Shown: positions 43,688-55,414, counted from the stretch's first letter. The stretch: DNA of 64,000 nt from Dryococelus australis (GCA_029891345.1 CM057006.1:44998556-45062555); one strand, 5' to 3'. Numbers and translations: made by a program. The notes: generated by a model from the sequence alone, not told the origin.

Positions 43688-43945
43688 GGAGCCATGGTAT
43701 CTGAGCAGTTAGCCTGCTCGTTTTTTCCAAGACGAACCTGGTTCAATCCCCGTCCGGGTCACTCCCGTATTTTCGCATGCGGGAATCGTGCCGGACGATG
43801 CCGTTGTTCGGCGGGTTTTCTCGGGGATCTCCAGTTTCCCCCATCCTTTCATTTCGGCGCTCCTCCATACCCACTTTAATCACCTTCATCGGCTCTCAAG
43901 ATCTCGCTGTTGGGAGCCTCCCTAATCTCTTCACTCACTGAACGT
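43688..43945 (+). mobile_element. tRNA-derived SINE, family E, copy 4
   Basis: GAGCCATGGTATCTGAGCAG at the A-box position, ACGAACCTGGTTCAATCCCC at the B box, then GGAATCGTGCCGGACGATGC, TCGGCGGGTTTTCTCGGGGA and CATCGGCTCTCAAGATCTCG. Full-length body; no poly-A, with a CTTCACTCACTGAAC end. Confidence 0.85.
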
Positions 43946-45390
43946 ATTTACCAGTGCTTTTTTTACAAGTCTGTAATGAAATCCGCGACTTTTTATACTT
44001 GAAGGTTTCTTTTTATGGAAGACATGGAATGCTGTCGGAGTTGGCGTTTTCTGTAGTTCCTGTTTCAAAATTCGATCTTGAGCGGAGTCATGCTATCTTG
44101 TTAAAGCCGGAGTTTGTCTTTACCAACTCAGTTATCGCGTTAACTTTCGATGTAAACATTTTTAACGCTCCTGACGTGAAGAGAGCACCAATTAGTAAAT
44201 TCTTATTTTTTTATTCTTGCTGCTTGCGGTCAGCTGCGGGCTGTAGTGAAGCGAGAGATCCGCTACAGGATTGAGTGACAGATGGAAAACTCGGGCATGG
44301 TAAAGAAGAGGAGGGGGAGACAATAGTGGCACAATGACCAACTGAACTGAAGGTCCTCACCGCCCTTCACGAAGTGACGATGCGCTTGCCTCGAGATGAA
44401 AGTGCTGGATGGTTGTTGAGTCATTGAAGTAGTTTCTTTTGTGACAACCTCGTTGAGAATGTCTATAGCTTGTTTTCACCACCTTTGGAATAGATGCATA
44501 CTGAGTTTTCGAAAATTCACCGGGTCTTACACAGGACGTTCGAAAACTACCTACTGTTTCGGTCGAGTCCGGCTGAATCACCATTTCAACCTGCCTGAAA
44601 ATCAGGTGGATCTGGTGGAAACGCATCGAAACATCAGCCGATGAATTTTCGAACGCTATCTCTGAAAATAAGTTAACACTTCCTTATCTCGTAATCTTCG
44701 AGCATTCCAAAATATGCAAAAGCAATTCGTACGCACAGTTTTACAAATGGGCGATGATAACTTTAGAATTTTTGTAATGACATTAATTTGCATTTGGAAG
44801 TAGACAAAAAATACTATTGAAAATAAACCTGATATTCGAAAAATTGCTCAACCGGTGTATCAAAACACGGGTGGATCCGTCGATGGATTTCCGAAAACGA
44901 GAATAACAAATGCTGATTCAGAGTATTAAACACACAGATAAAAATGTACAGGTATTTGGAAACAAATATAGAAAATAAAAAAAAAATGGAACTGCTATAT
45001 TACAATTATTTACCAATTTCGTGAGCAAACATTTAGCCAGCGAAACGTATCACTGTTGAGCTGTTCCTTACGCTGTAAATTTGCATTTTTTAGTGCAGCG
45101 TAATATACCGCGTTAGAGGAATGTATCATGTCGTCCAAATATAGTATTTTCTGGACAAACTGTTATTTCGGAATGCCGTGAAACTTGACTTCCAGAAACC
45201 TGTAAATTTAAATTAATGTGTTCAGCTTTAATTAATGTACCAAGGCTGTTCCACTCCGTATACAGAAATTATTAGTTTTTGTGTCATATCAGAAGTTTCA
45301 GGGTCATTAGGTACTGAAAGTTTCATAATAAAAGCATTGCATGTAATGTTTCGTGAAAATGTTTGTACCTAATGAATAGGTGTTCCCTGC
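43946..45390. other. Unassigned 1.4 kb
   Basis: A 106-codon plus frame (43954-44274) and overlapping frames at 44357-44644 have no recognisable domain. Several TTCGAAAA and GTTCGAAAAC words near 44510-44550 suggest a decayed repeat, unassigned. Confidence 0.35.
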
Positions 45391-45816
45391 TGAAGGCTGT
45401 TAACGATAAAGTGAGCAGTTTTGAAATCAACCTTAGAAAAATGTCACTGCCGCAGTCTGCATATATTATAACGGGCGCACTGAGTACATGCGCCCGGTAA
45501 AGTTGGTAACGATGGATGGGGAGTAGTTCCATTTGTTAACTTCTAATAAATAGTGTTAGGTAACGATTTGTGATAATTGAAAATGTTTCTTACGCTTTCA
45601 GTTTTTTTTTTTAACGCCCCAGTGTGTAAAAATTAGGATATTATAATATGTTCACTTTTCTAATAATGTTACAGTTTCGTTTGACCGACGCATGAATAAA
45701 GTGATAAGGCCCATGGCAATGTTAATTTTACATAAAATGGAAGAATACACAACGTGCATACAAGTAGATCTTAAGCAGGGCTTTCAAAGGTGCTTATTTT
45801 ACCGTGAACAGCCTAT
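45391..45816 (+). mobile_element. Family B MITE, full length
   Basis: GAAGGCTGTTAACGATAAAG to TTTTACCGTGAACAGCCTA with every B landmark: AATCAACCTTAGAAAAATGT, AACGGGCGCACTGAGTACAT, GCGCCCGGTAAAGTTGGTAA, CCGACGCATGAATAAAGTGA, AAGTAGATCTTAAGCAGGGC. A good reference copy. Confidence 0.94.
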
Positions 45817-46080
45817 AGTCATTAAATGGTGAAAATTGATTCATCGTTGCATAAATGAGTTACTAGTTCATTATAATGTATATAAATGAGTAAAGTAATC
45901 AGCTAAGCTATTGTTGCTCTTTTCAATAAATGCTCTTAAATTTGAACTAAGAATAAATAAATTCAATGTGGCGGCTTTAAGAGGGTCGGTGCACTGGGAT
46001 CGCTTGTTTTTGAAAGTTGTTGCCTTCATAAGCGCATATATTTGTCACTCCCGCCGGCATGTGCAACGCGTCGATTGCAA

Positions 46081-46206
46081 TCATGGCGGTAATAGATGAC
46101 TGAGTGGCAACAGCTTATCTTTTCCTAGTTCATCAAGTGAAGCCGATGCCTTGTCTGCTTCTTTCAACTGCGCATGCGCAGACCGATTGTTTTCGTCGGC
46201 CGCCAT
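46081..46206 (-). CDS. Short ORF with ATGGCGGC start, possible upstream or first-exon peptide
   Basis: From AATATGGCGGCC on the minus strand, a 41-codon frame begins MAADENNRSAHAQLKEADKA, continues SASLDELGKDKLLPLSHLL and stops at TGA. The composition is that of a soluble protein N-terminus. The frame overlaps the NRF-1 palindrome (its TCTGCGCATGCGCAG encodes part of it). No good splice donor lies before the stop, so it is either a complete micro-ORF or a chance frame in a promoter island. Confidence 0.22.
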   Translation of the reverse strand: MAADENNRSAHAQLKEADKASASLDELGKDKLLPLSHLLPP

Positions 46207-46650
46207 ATTATGAGTGGCAAAAGTTACATAGTAAGCAATGTAAAACATGCTCATTGTCCCCATTACTAGCCCTGCCCTTGTCTTTTTTTTTTTTCGGCTT
46301 CACTTTTGTATCTCGGCTTCCTCTCCATACACTAATACCTCCAAGATTGCAATGCGGGAAAGTGTGTGTGTGTGTGGCGTGCAGGCGGGGGCAGGAGAGA
46401 CGCGCGCACCTTCTGTCCCGCCTGCAAGTAGCCCGTGCGCTGCTCAAGGCGGGCCGGGCCGCTACGTTCGCTTTCCCCTTGCCGGCTTTCTCCTCGTCAT
46501 GCACGTCTGACGTCACCGGTTATGTTAGCCTGTTAGCCCGCCCGCCCGCTTGCCGCAGCCGATAACAAGGTTTGCACGCCGCCCGGGCTTTCCGAGAAGT
46601 TGTTCTTAGGCGGCCGATCCTCTTCGAGGTGCAGCTAACCCACAAGCCAA
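46100..46650. promoter_or_regulatory. CpG-rich promoter-like island
   Basis: GC- and CpG-rich stretch in AT-rich surroundings. It carries a perfect NRF-1 palindrome (46169-46180), a YY1-type GCCGCCATATTA (46197-46208), and GTCTGACGTCACCGG (CRE-like) near 46508. It is crossed by open frames on both strands (plus 46104-46565) that lack domains. The motif mix is typical of broadly active promoters; direction of transcription cannot be told. Confidence 0.42.
46169..46180. promoter_or_regulatory. NRF-1-type palindrome TGCGCATGCGCA
   Basis: Exact match to the YGCGCAYGCGCR palindrome bound by NRF-1 (Erect wing in Drosophila). It sits 20 bp from a YY1-type GCCGCCAT. Confidence 0.5.
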
Positions 46651-47392
46651 GCGCCACACAGTACCTTTATACCGTCAGCCGAAACAACCTGAGTTTCGGA
46701 AACCCAGCTTTTCAAACTAAGTTTTTAGTGAAATGTTTATACAGTCACTTGAAACTCGTTTTGGAAACTTGTTTCTCGTGTTTTTTATGCCGAAATCACT
46801 ATCATCAAAACAATTGGGGGGGGGGGGAGAACCTAATCATTTCTGTTATAGTGATTACGAAAAGGAAGTGCATTTTACAGAAAATCATAAACATTACAAA
46901 ACAGTTATTTGAAGTTCCATACATTGCTCGATAAAACACAACTTAAAAAATCGTATTTCGTAACAGTTTTGTAAGATGCGACATATTTATTGTGCATCAG
47001 TTATTTTCGTTCCTACAGCAACATTATATAATCACTCTGCATGTACACACATTTTAAACCAATTAAACATCGTGTTTTACACTTCAACGCATCCTAGCAG
47101 ATGAACTCGCCCGGAAACACAAAGTGCTGTTAGAATACTTGTGGGCCTCGTGCCGCGATCTTTGACAAAAGCCTGCCTGCCGCTTGAACTTTGTTACAGT
47201 ATGTTCAGAATATGAGTTTCCCCTTGAAGCTATTAAACGTGTATCTAATGTGCTGATGTATAAAAAAATCACTTCAGACGAGACCTGTTAAGTGATTCAA
47301 GACGGTCACGCATATTAGATGTAAAATTCCTGAGCAATCTTAACATGGCAAAAAAGGTTTTCTTGTTCAAAGCGCTGTACCACGGAGTACAC
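46651..47392. other. Unassigned sequence with G12 tract
   Basis: Run of 12 G at 46816-46827. No gene or repeat recognised. Confidence 0.35.
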
Positions 47393-47532
47393 GATGTTAC
47401 GATATGAAACTACTTTCTATCGCATCTGGTCGAATGTCACTCAGTGCGCCCGTTAGAATATGTGCAAGCAGGGGCAGTGACTTTTGTCTAAGGTTGATTT
47501 CAGAAGTGCTCGCGTTATCGTGAACAGCCTTT
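47393..47532 (-). mobile_element. Family B MITE, terminal fragment
   Basis: GATATGAAACTACTTTCTAT, GAATGTCACTCAGTGCGCCC, AGGTTGATTTCAGAAGTGCT, CGCGTTATCGTGAACAGCCT. This is the last third of a reverse-orientation B copy; the other two thirds are absent. Confidence 0.78.
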
Positions 47533-47549
47533 AGTAATAAATCTAAGTG

Positions 47550-47775
47550 TCCCAGTGGCAAAGGAATAAGGTGGTTAACTTTCAAACCCGCATTCGGGAG
47601 GTACTGGGTTCGAATTTCATTCTGGCCGTCCTAGTTTCGGTTTACCATAGTTTCCTCAAATCACTCAGGCGAATGCAGGTGCGGTTCCGTGCTGCAGGGG
47701 GTAACCCCTTGTTGCTTCTCCGAGCAACTTGCTCAGTCTCTTAATGACCTCGCTGTCGACGAGACGCTATGACTC
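47550..47775 (+). mobile_element. tRNA-derived SINE of a widespread insect type
   Basis: Head AGTGTCCCAGTGGC... with TACTGGGTTCGAATTTCATT (B box). Body: GTTTACCATAGTTTCCTCAA, ATCACTCAGGCGAATGCAGG, GCGGTTCC. End: AATGACCTCGCTGTCGACGA, GACGCTATGACTC. The words TTTCC..AAATC.CT.AGGC.AATGC and TGACCTCG.TGTCGACG are, from memory, the hallmark of a SINE type found in many insects. Single copy in this window. Confidence 0.7.
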
Positions 47776-47780
47776 GTCTA

Positions 47781-48366
47781 TAGTCCACTCACGGTTACTT
47801 CATCTTTTCTGAAGTTTGTTTGTAGAATATTCCTCCGCCTCATGCAAACAGAGCTTAGTTATTGATTGATATATTGGTGTTTATTAAACAAGTGAACAGT
47901 TACTAAAACAAATCGGAAGCAGCAATGCAGACACACGTAGCAAAACCAAGACACATTCCAGGGCACAGTTACACTCTTCTGTCAGTGGAAGTATGAAAAG
48001 CATCAAATATTGGAACGGAAACAAACAAAAAAACAGAGTAAACAAGTGCTAACAGTGTGTAGAAGCTAGAATATTACTCCATATTGCGCCACATTCGTTC
48101 GCACTCAGTGTAGTAGTATTTTGCATAAAAACTATTCCTTACTAGGCATTACCAACATATCTATTTTATCCGTGTTTTTATTAATGTTAATTATAAGTAA
48201 AATATTATAACATATAAATACAAGTTGAATCTAACCAAAATTAAGGAATTTTTATGTTAAAATAAGTATAGTGGTAGGGGACATATTTAGGAAACTAACA
48301 AACACGTCTTACATATGTGATTTTTCAGAAGTTTGATTTGAAAAGTCTGAAGAAACCGCGAATACA
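47781..48366 (+). mobile_element. Family C MITE with a 205-bp insert
   Basis: TAGTCCACTCACGGTTACTT, GAATATTCCTCCGCCTCATG, CAAACAGAGCTTAG, then foreign DNA (47859-48063). C resumes at CTAGAATATTACTCCATATT, CGCACTCAGTGTAGTAGTAT, CTAGGCATTACCAAC, to TGAAGAAACCGCGAATAC. Confidence 0.87.
47859..48063. mobile_element. Unclassified insert in family C, about 7-bp duplication
   Basis: Flanks AGCTTAG (47852-47858) and AGCTAG (48064-48069) look like a slightly decayed duplication, and C is continuous across it. The left edge TTATTGATTGATATATTGG would be a short tandem tail (ATCAATCAATAA) on the minus strand, as in some LINEs and SINEs inserted in reverse. No frame or TIR. Confidence 0.5.
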
Positions 48367-49151
<785 letters not shown>

Positions 49152-49391
49152 TAGGCTGTTCACGGTAAAGTGAGCATTTTTAAGGCTCTAGTTTCTTTTT
49201 TTACTTCAGCCATTTTTCTTATCCTATAACCACCTTTTTCAATAAGTATTGTCATGTAAGTAATAACCAAAATGTTTATATCGGAAGTTAACTCGGAAGT
49301 TAACGTCTAAGTAAAAAAAAAATTGTATTTATTGAATATTATTCCAAATGAGTGCTTTCAAAAGTTCTCACTTTGCCGTGAATAGCCTTTA
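49152..49391 (+). mobile_element. Family A MITE, full length
   Basis: TAGGCTGTTCACGGTAAAGT to CACTTTGCCGTGAATAGCCTTTA. Interior CATTTTTCTTATCCTATAAC, ATTGTCATGTAAGTAATAAC, GAATATTATTCCAAATGAGT, with the segment CGGAAGTTAACTCGGAAGTT duplicated. Confidence 0.92.
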
Positions 49392-49809
49392 ACCACATTG
49401 TTTGAGGGTACTCTTGCGAAAGTAAAGAAAAGCATGCGTTCCGTATTTAAGTGACGGTGCCGGGGCTGCATAGGTCGTCTTTCTGAACGTAGTGGAGCGC
49501 TTGCGGTGCGGTGTATTCCTGTTTATGTGTGCGGAAGGAAGCTAATCCTCGGCGTCACTTCCGGTCCGCGCGGTCAGCGGTCGTTGCTCGCGAAGATGCT
49601 TCCGTGCCCGCGAGAAAGCGTGCAATACTCTGTGGATGTCTGGAACGCCGTCGAATGTGCGCGAATGTCGGAAATCCTTTCCGAGGCATTTTTGACAACA
49701 TTGTCATGGAACTTACACTCCGTACAAAAATATAGAATTTAAAACGTTTCGCTGTGTTGGGACAGACGATGTTAATAATCCAGTACTCTTGCATGTTAAG
49801 AATATAATG
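49392..49809. other. Moderately GC-rich, unassigned
   Basis: Frames on both strands cross 49506-49794 without a recognisable domain. CGGTGCCGGGGCTGC and GTCCGCGCGGTCAGCGG mark a small CpG-rich patch. Confidence 0.3.
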
Positions 49810-50219
49810 TAGTATATTCGCTGTTTCTTCACACTTTTTGAATCAAACCTTTCGAGAAAAAAAAACATCCCATGTATGACGTGTAGTTTCCTAAATATGT
49901 CCTGTATCGCAAGCGTTTTATATTTGTGTTAACATAAAAGAACACAAGTGTCTTATTTTTGTTTGAATTTAACTTTTATATTTATTTTATGCGCAATTTA
50001 TTAAACTTTTATTTATAGTTACTATAAATTAAAACAGTGAGAAAATAGGTGCTTTGGCAATGCCCAGTGGAAAATTGCATGAAAGCGGTGCGTTTTCTCT
50101 TCGGTGCAATTTTATAGACTAGGCTGAGCTTTGTTTGTACGAGGCTGAGGAATATCCTGGGAGTAGAACTTTAATAACAGGACTTAAAGAAATGTGTTCA
50201 GTAACCGTGTATGGACTAT
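49810..50219 (-). mobile_element. Family C MITE, full length
   Basis: TAGTATATTCGCTGTTTCTT, CACTTTTTGAATCAAACCTT, CATGTATGACGTGTAGTTTC, TATCGCAAGCGTTTTATATT, ACGAGGCTGAGGAATATCCT, to CAGTAACCGTGTATGGACTA. Confidence 0.9.
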
Positions 50220-52130
50220 AGTCAACGAATTTTGCGCATCCGTTACTTAAACGCTTGAATCGGATAACGCACCTATGTCGGCAGTGTTCTTAGCCAGAGT
50301 TCTGACTGTGTCCGGTATCCACAATTGAAGTTGAGTTTTGTAACTGAATGCTGTGTTTCGAGGTTTTAAATAATTAAAGTTAAATTGGAAATAAAACACG
50401 AATTCATTACGAGCATTTTTTGGCATTCTCCCCCTTGTACAGGTGACATGGAACCCCATTCCCCAACCATGACGCTGACATTGTTTTAAAAATAAAATGA
50501 AACAACAAGAATGGTTGAAATACTGATTTAATTTAATAAATTAAATATGGGTTTCTAAAATTGAGTGTGCCCTTCCCCCATGCCACGACTAAAACATCTA
50601 GTCCCGGCCCTGGGGGGGGGGGGGGACGATGATAGTATTGACTGTTTCACAGTATCTGGCATATTTTGCTTTATTTCTTCTCCTTGCTGTCGGAATTTGA
50701 TAGAGCACTACTTAGATTTGGACTTAATTTTACAGGTTGCTGTCGGACTGTGTAAAAATCCGTGCGGTCGGTTTCGCGTTATTTCAGCAGTGTTTCATTT
50801 TTCAGCTCTCCGCACATCGTTGCTGTTTTGTAAAATTAATTCGTGGACGTATGTCAATAATCTTCATGACGCGACACTGTGCGAGTTTTGAAACACACAT
50901 TTGTTACTGCTGGATGTCGCTTCTAAAGAAGACGGTGCTTAACGCCAGTGGAACCCATTTTTACTGGCTAGTAATTTCAGCACTGTGCTTTGAACGATAC
51001 GGTTAGTACCGACATTACGAAACATTCATAAAGCGTAGAGCCAAGGATTTCGTGGTGTTAATTTAATAAAAATGGCAGATTTCGTCTTTGTCATAGATAT
51101 GTGCATCATTTATGTACTTGCCAAATTCAGTTGATATGACTTGGGCTTACAACAATAAGTGATTGTCAGTATTTTAGCTCAACTGGATTTAAAAAATTGA
51201 ATATTTCGGCATAATTAATGTATTTTTTTTTACGTATTCGGAGTAAATTAACAAAGTGCATACTTCACACATGTTCATGTGAACATTTTAAATACTTAAC
51301 ATGTATACCACTACATAAACAAAAGTGTTTTGACTTTTAAAAAATCATATTGTACGGTTTCATTTTTTTTGAATCTTTTAGAAAATGTGAATTTTCATTT
51401 GGTTGTTGCCTCCGAGTGTTTTGAACAAAAATCTTTCATTAAAACAAAGTTATTGTCGTATTTACTTGAAATTTTGCCAGCTTTATTTAATAAATATAGT
51501 TTGTCACATCTACACAGCATCTGGTTCTCTCAGCCTAGATGCTAATAACATCATGTAGTTATTTTTTTCTTTTCCGTCCTCCAATATGTCAAAAAAAAAA
51601 AAAACTTTCGAGTGAAAATTTTACATTATTCGTATTTACTATTGCACGTAGTTCATAAATTTAGAGTTAAGTGTTAGTAAAAAAACAATTTCTTCTGGAA
51701 ATAATTTTTTTTTTTTCCGGTTTTATTTAATTTCACTTAGTGTTTTAACTGAAATTTCTGTGTCGCGTGGTGTATTAACTTGAATTTCAGCGCTAATTCG
51801 CTTTTATTTCAATTCACCATATAATCTTGTGTCTACCAATAGGGAGCAAGGCCACCTTGAAGCGCTGACAGTACGACAGTATGTATCATTCTACTTTTCG
51901 ACGCGTCGGGCACCTTGTAATGCCTGTTTTTTTTTCCCCTAATGTTTTTGAATGCATTGGGATTGGTCAAAAGCAAAGTATTATTCACTTTATCGTTTCT
52001 GTGCCGTAAATATAGGATAAAATATGAATACCTTGTCTCGTAGGATTTTACAACAGTGAAATGCGATACTTGTCACAAGATATTGTTGGCTATTATGCTG
52101 TTTATAAAGTTTCGTAGTTCTGTTACGCGT
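50220..52130. other. Unassigned 1.9 kb
   Basis: AT-rich with T-rich tracts near 51224 and 51703, an A13 tract near 51591 and a G14 run at 50612-50625. The 108-codon frame over 50565-50891 passes through the G run and has no recognisable domain. Confidence 0.35.
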
Positions 52131-53110
52131 AAAGTCGAATCACGGTTACTCCCTACTTTTCTGAAGCACTGCTAAAGTTCTACGTCCAGGATATTCCTCC
52201 GCTTCACAGAAACAGAGCTTAGAAACTTACACTAGAGGTTCAACGCATCGCATTCAGTGTAATATGTTACATAAGAACTATTTCTTTCTAGGCACTACCA
52301 ACACACTTTTCTCGTTTTTTTTTTTTTTTTTTTTTTCATATTAGCTATAAATTAAATATTGTAATTTATAAAGTATAAGCAAAATTCTAAATGAAATATT
52401 GTAATTTATAGATAAAGTATAAGTGAAAGTTTAAATGAACAAAAAATAAGGTGCTTTCATGTTAACACAGTGATAAAACGCTTGAGATACATGACGTATT
52501 TAGAAAACCAACCAAACACGTTTATACATGGGTTGTTTTTTTCGGAAGTTTTTGTTCATAAAGTGATGCTGGATTTACAATGCACCGACGAGGTCTTCCC
52601 CGACATCAGACACGACGTTGCAGCCCGACCATTTCCGCCAACAAAATTAGTCAATGTTTACAATACCCCGACAGTTTCCTTCCGACAAGTGTTACGTGGC
52701 TTTCGGCAAAATCCTGGAATGGCCAGTAACTTGCTATAGAATGTGAAGAGATCGCAGATCATTGTACGCTATTTTGTGTTGATAACTTTGTGAGAGAAGT
52801 ATTTTTGGATTTTGGAGCAGTTATTTTTCCTCAAATATTTCCGATATTTCACTAGCTTTCTGTTACAAAAAACAAGTATGTACACGTAAAAAACACATGT
52901 TTAATGTGAAAATTACCTCAGTATTGAAATCCGCACGACATTTTGTTTAGTAACATTATGTTTTTGTTTTCTTTTTTACTGCCAAGGGAGGCCGACCGGT
53001 CTGACGCCCGACGAAAGTAGAAATAGAATCTACTTTTGTCGGAGCTGTTTTTTTTTTCGGACCCTGAGGTTATTGTAAATTCAGCATGAAGAAACCGCGA
53101 ATAGACTTTT
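52131..53110 (+). mobile_element. Family C MITE split by element K copy 2
   Basis: AGTCGAATCACGGTTACTCC, CAGGATATTCCTCCGCTTCA, CTAGGCACTACCAACACACT, GAAAACCAACCAAACACGTT, then a 520-bp insert. The C right end follows directly as GAAGAAACCGCGAATAGACT. An internal 40-bp stretch (AAATATTGTAATTTATA...AGTATAAG) is duplicated in tandem near 52347-52427, and a T23 run lies at 52314. Confidence 0.85.
52567..53086. mobile_element. Element K copy 2, TGCTGGATTTACAAT ends
   Basis: TGCTGGATTTACAAT at the left and ATTGTAAATTCAGCA at the right are inverted repeats with one mismatch. TGA stands on both sides (52564-52566, 53087-53089). Ends and size match element K copy 1 (26836). The open frame that crosses the left junction is not a gene. 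Confidence 0.72.
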
Positions 53111-53135
53111 AGCGCTGTCTGGTCGTGTTACTGAC

Positions 53136-53328
53136 TTCCAGCATCACTCAAGCAGGCTTCATTGCGAAGCCCCAGCTGTTTCAACGCCGCATCTAGAGGT
53201 AAAACCGGCTGCTGTTGGCTGCCGGGGTCGCGTTGTTTCCTGTCGACGAACTCTGTTAGTTGCGCGAGTCCCATGCCAGGGTCGCTGCTGTCGCCCTCAT
53301 TATCGACTTGCCGGTCGGCGGCTGCCAT
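53136..53328 (-). CDS. Candidate first coding exon, unknown product
   Basis: On the minus strand, CCGCAAGATGGCAGCCGCC gives an ATG in nearly perfect TISU context (SAASATGGCGGC, one mismatch) and in a good Kozak context (A at -3, G at +4). The frame reads MAAADRQVDNEGDSSDPG, MGLAQLTEFVDRKQRD, then PGSQQQPVLPLDAALKQLGL and RNEACLSDAG. That is a hydrophilic, biased composition typical of a real N-terminus and unlike neighbouring frames. After 64 codons and one base it meets GGAA|GTCAGT, an acceptable donor; read-through stops at 53128. A family C element begins only 25 bp past the donor, which would be intron. I do not recognise the protein and see no second exon. Confidence 0.42.
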
Positions 53329-54507
53329 CTTGCGGCTGCATTGCGTACTACTACGGCGCGCATGAAAAGTCGTGATTGGATTGAAGTGCAAATTCTGGCC
53401 CTGCCTCGAGCAGTTTCCACTTGGCTTTTTTTTTTGTTAAAAAAATGGATCACTTGATGGACTTTGTTTTCAAACTCGATGCCGTATTTTTGTAATTTTC
53501 ATTTTGCTTTGTCAGCTTCGAAGTTTAGAAATAAAGAATTCCACGATGTTTGTTTTGCCCTCTTTAAGTAAGCATATATTGTGCTGACACAGATTGTAAT
53601 AAGTATTAGAATAGGTATTTCTTGCACCAAGATACATTTTTTTTCAAATGGAACAATGACTAGTTATATCAAGAAAATAAAAATAGAGGGAATTGAATGT
53701 CACGGTTTTTTTTTGCAGAATTCTAAAGCAAGTACTTCACGTGAAAGATAGTATCAACACGATTAAATAAAGATAATGTTCAGTAGTTATATTTTCCAAA
53801 CTTAAATTATTTTCAGGGTGTAATATTTTACAATATTCAAATGTTCTTAATATATTGTGCCTTTTCCCAAACCGAAGCCCTGGGCGCGCCCCTGGTTCAA
53901 ATATGACGTGTTCAGAGTACTTGTGCCCGTTGTCGGTAATAAACTTAACGTTAAGTTGTAAACAAGCGTAGCGGATAACAGAGGACGAGAGAGCGCAGCG
54001 ACTATAAATATACATTCGTTCTCTCGCTCGTCCGTACTTATGACGTACCGATATTGCTAACATCCGAGAGCGCTCCACGAGTCAGTTGAGACAGTCTTTG
54101 TATGGCACATTTTTTATTCAGACAGGTCATACGTTTCTTGATCTGTGTTGCACTCTAAAGTGTGTTTAGCGGTTTATGAAGCATTCATTCTGCATTGACT
54201 TCTACTTCTGAGTTCCAGTACCGCTGTGTATTGTACCTGTCGTAAACAGTAGAATTCGCGTACTTAATTTCATTTAGTGGTTGGCTACAATAGTTGAAGG
54301 AAGGATTCATTCACTTTTATGATTATTAGCAACAAATTTAGCCCAAAGTTGTTTATAGATTTTTCCGTGACAATTCCCTTATTTCTCACATACAGGCTAG
54401 AAAATATACTATACTTTCTCTCTCCCCATTCTATGCCTCTCTCCCTTCGTACTTCCCTCCCCTTGTACCTTGCACATTCGTCCGCGAGATGCTCCCATTT
54501 ACTCGTA
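53329..54507. other. Upstream region of the exon candidate, otherwise unassigned
   Basis: Just upstream of the 53328 ATG the sequence stays CpG-rich to about 53400, as expected of a promoter on the minus strand. Beyond that it is AT-rich. The 113-codon minus frame at 53737-54078 has no recognisable domain. CAGGGGCGCGCCCAGGG (minus strand, near 53890) resembles a hAT terminus but no partner was found. Confidence 0.35.
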
Positions 54508-54744
54508 TAGGCTGTTCGCGGTAAAGTGAGCACTTTTGAAAGCCGTCGCATTTGGAATAACAGTGAAAAAATATATATTATTTTAGCTTTAGACGTTAAC
54601 TTCGGAGTGCCATGGAATATACACACTGTGTTTATTATTTACATGGTCAAACTTATTTAAATATGTGGTTAAGCGATTAAATATGGATAAAAGAAAAAGC
54701 AACTAGGGCCTCAAAAGTGTTATAACTTTACCGTGAACAGCCTA
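54508..54744 (-). mobile_element. Family A MITE, full length
   Basis: TAGGCTGTTCGCGGTAAAGT to TTTACCGTGAACAGCCTA. Interior AAAGCCGTCGCATTTGGAAT, GACGTTAACTTCGGAGTGCC, CACACTGTGTTTATTATTTA, AAGCAACTAGGGCCTCAAAA. One of the best-preserved A copies, with 3 bp inserted in the right repeat (GTGTTATAACTTTACC). Confidence 0.94.
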
Positions 54745-55414
54745 TAGCAAGATTTATGGCAGTCATTCCTTGGTGGAAGAAAAAATAGTGGCATATGCGA
54801 GAAACGGAGGCACTAAAGTACATTTACAGGCGATGTACACCTGTTAATTTTCTCACACTAGAGAAATTTTAAATCTGACATCTGCTATTGACTAGCGAAA
54901 GACTGCTGAAGGGAAAACAATAAATTGAGTGTTATGTGGGCTTCTGGGTGGATACATTAACTTGATAGCGTACGATGTTGTAACTTGCCGTAGCCAGTGT
55001 GCGCTAATCAGCAGGTTTGACTGTTGGAATTTGTTTAGCCCGCCTTATCTGTAAATTCTTGTGAATTTTAAAATTTTGTTATTTACAAATATTGCTTAGT
55101 TGGCGCGAGTTTGTTTCTGTATTGTGACACCATTAAGTACAGTTTTATTTTTTGCGGAATACTGTACGAAATTACCCTAGTGCTACTATGTAGAATACTT
55201 GAAATTGTGGTACTAAGATCTTTGAGAAAATAACAGGTTGTAAATAATAAAGTACATTGGTCAGTCTGACTAAAAGCGTTTGTAAAAGTCACACCATTAA
55301 ATTCAGAATAAGCTAGTTGTGCATTAGCGTGTATATTTCTAAGGTTAAAATTGTTGTGGCTATGATTCGATCTTTTTGTGTTTTTTGCTAAATTGGTTTT
55401 TATAGTTTAGTTAA
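54745..55414. other. Unassigned sequence
   Basis: AT-rich, nothing recognised. Confidence 0.35.

Noticed and set aside
46104-46565. 153-codon plus-strand frame, among the longest in the window
   Set aside because: It runs through a T14 stretch and a CpG island; overlapping frames are open on both strands and no domain is visible.
52470-52739. 89-codon plus frame with a protein-like second half
   Set aside because: It crosses the junction between family C and the element K insertion, so the frame is an accident of nesting.
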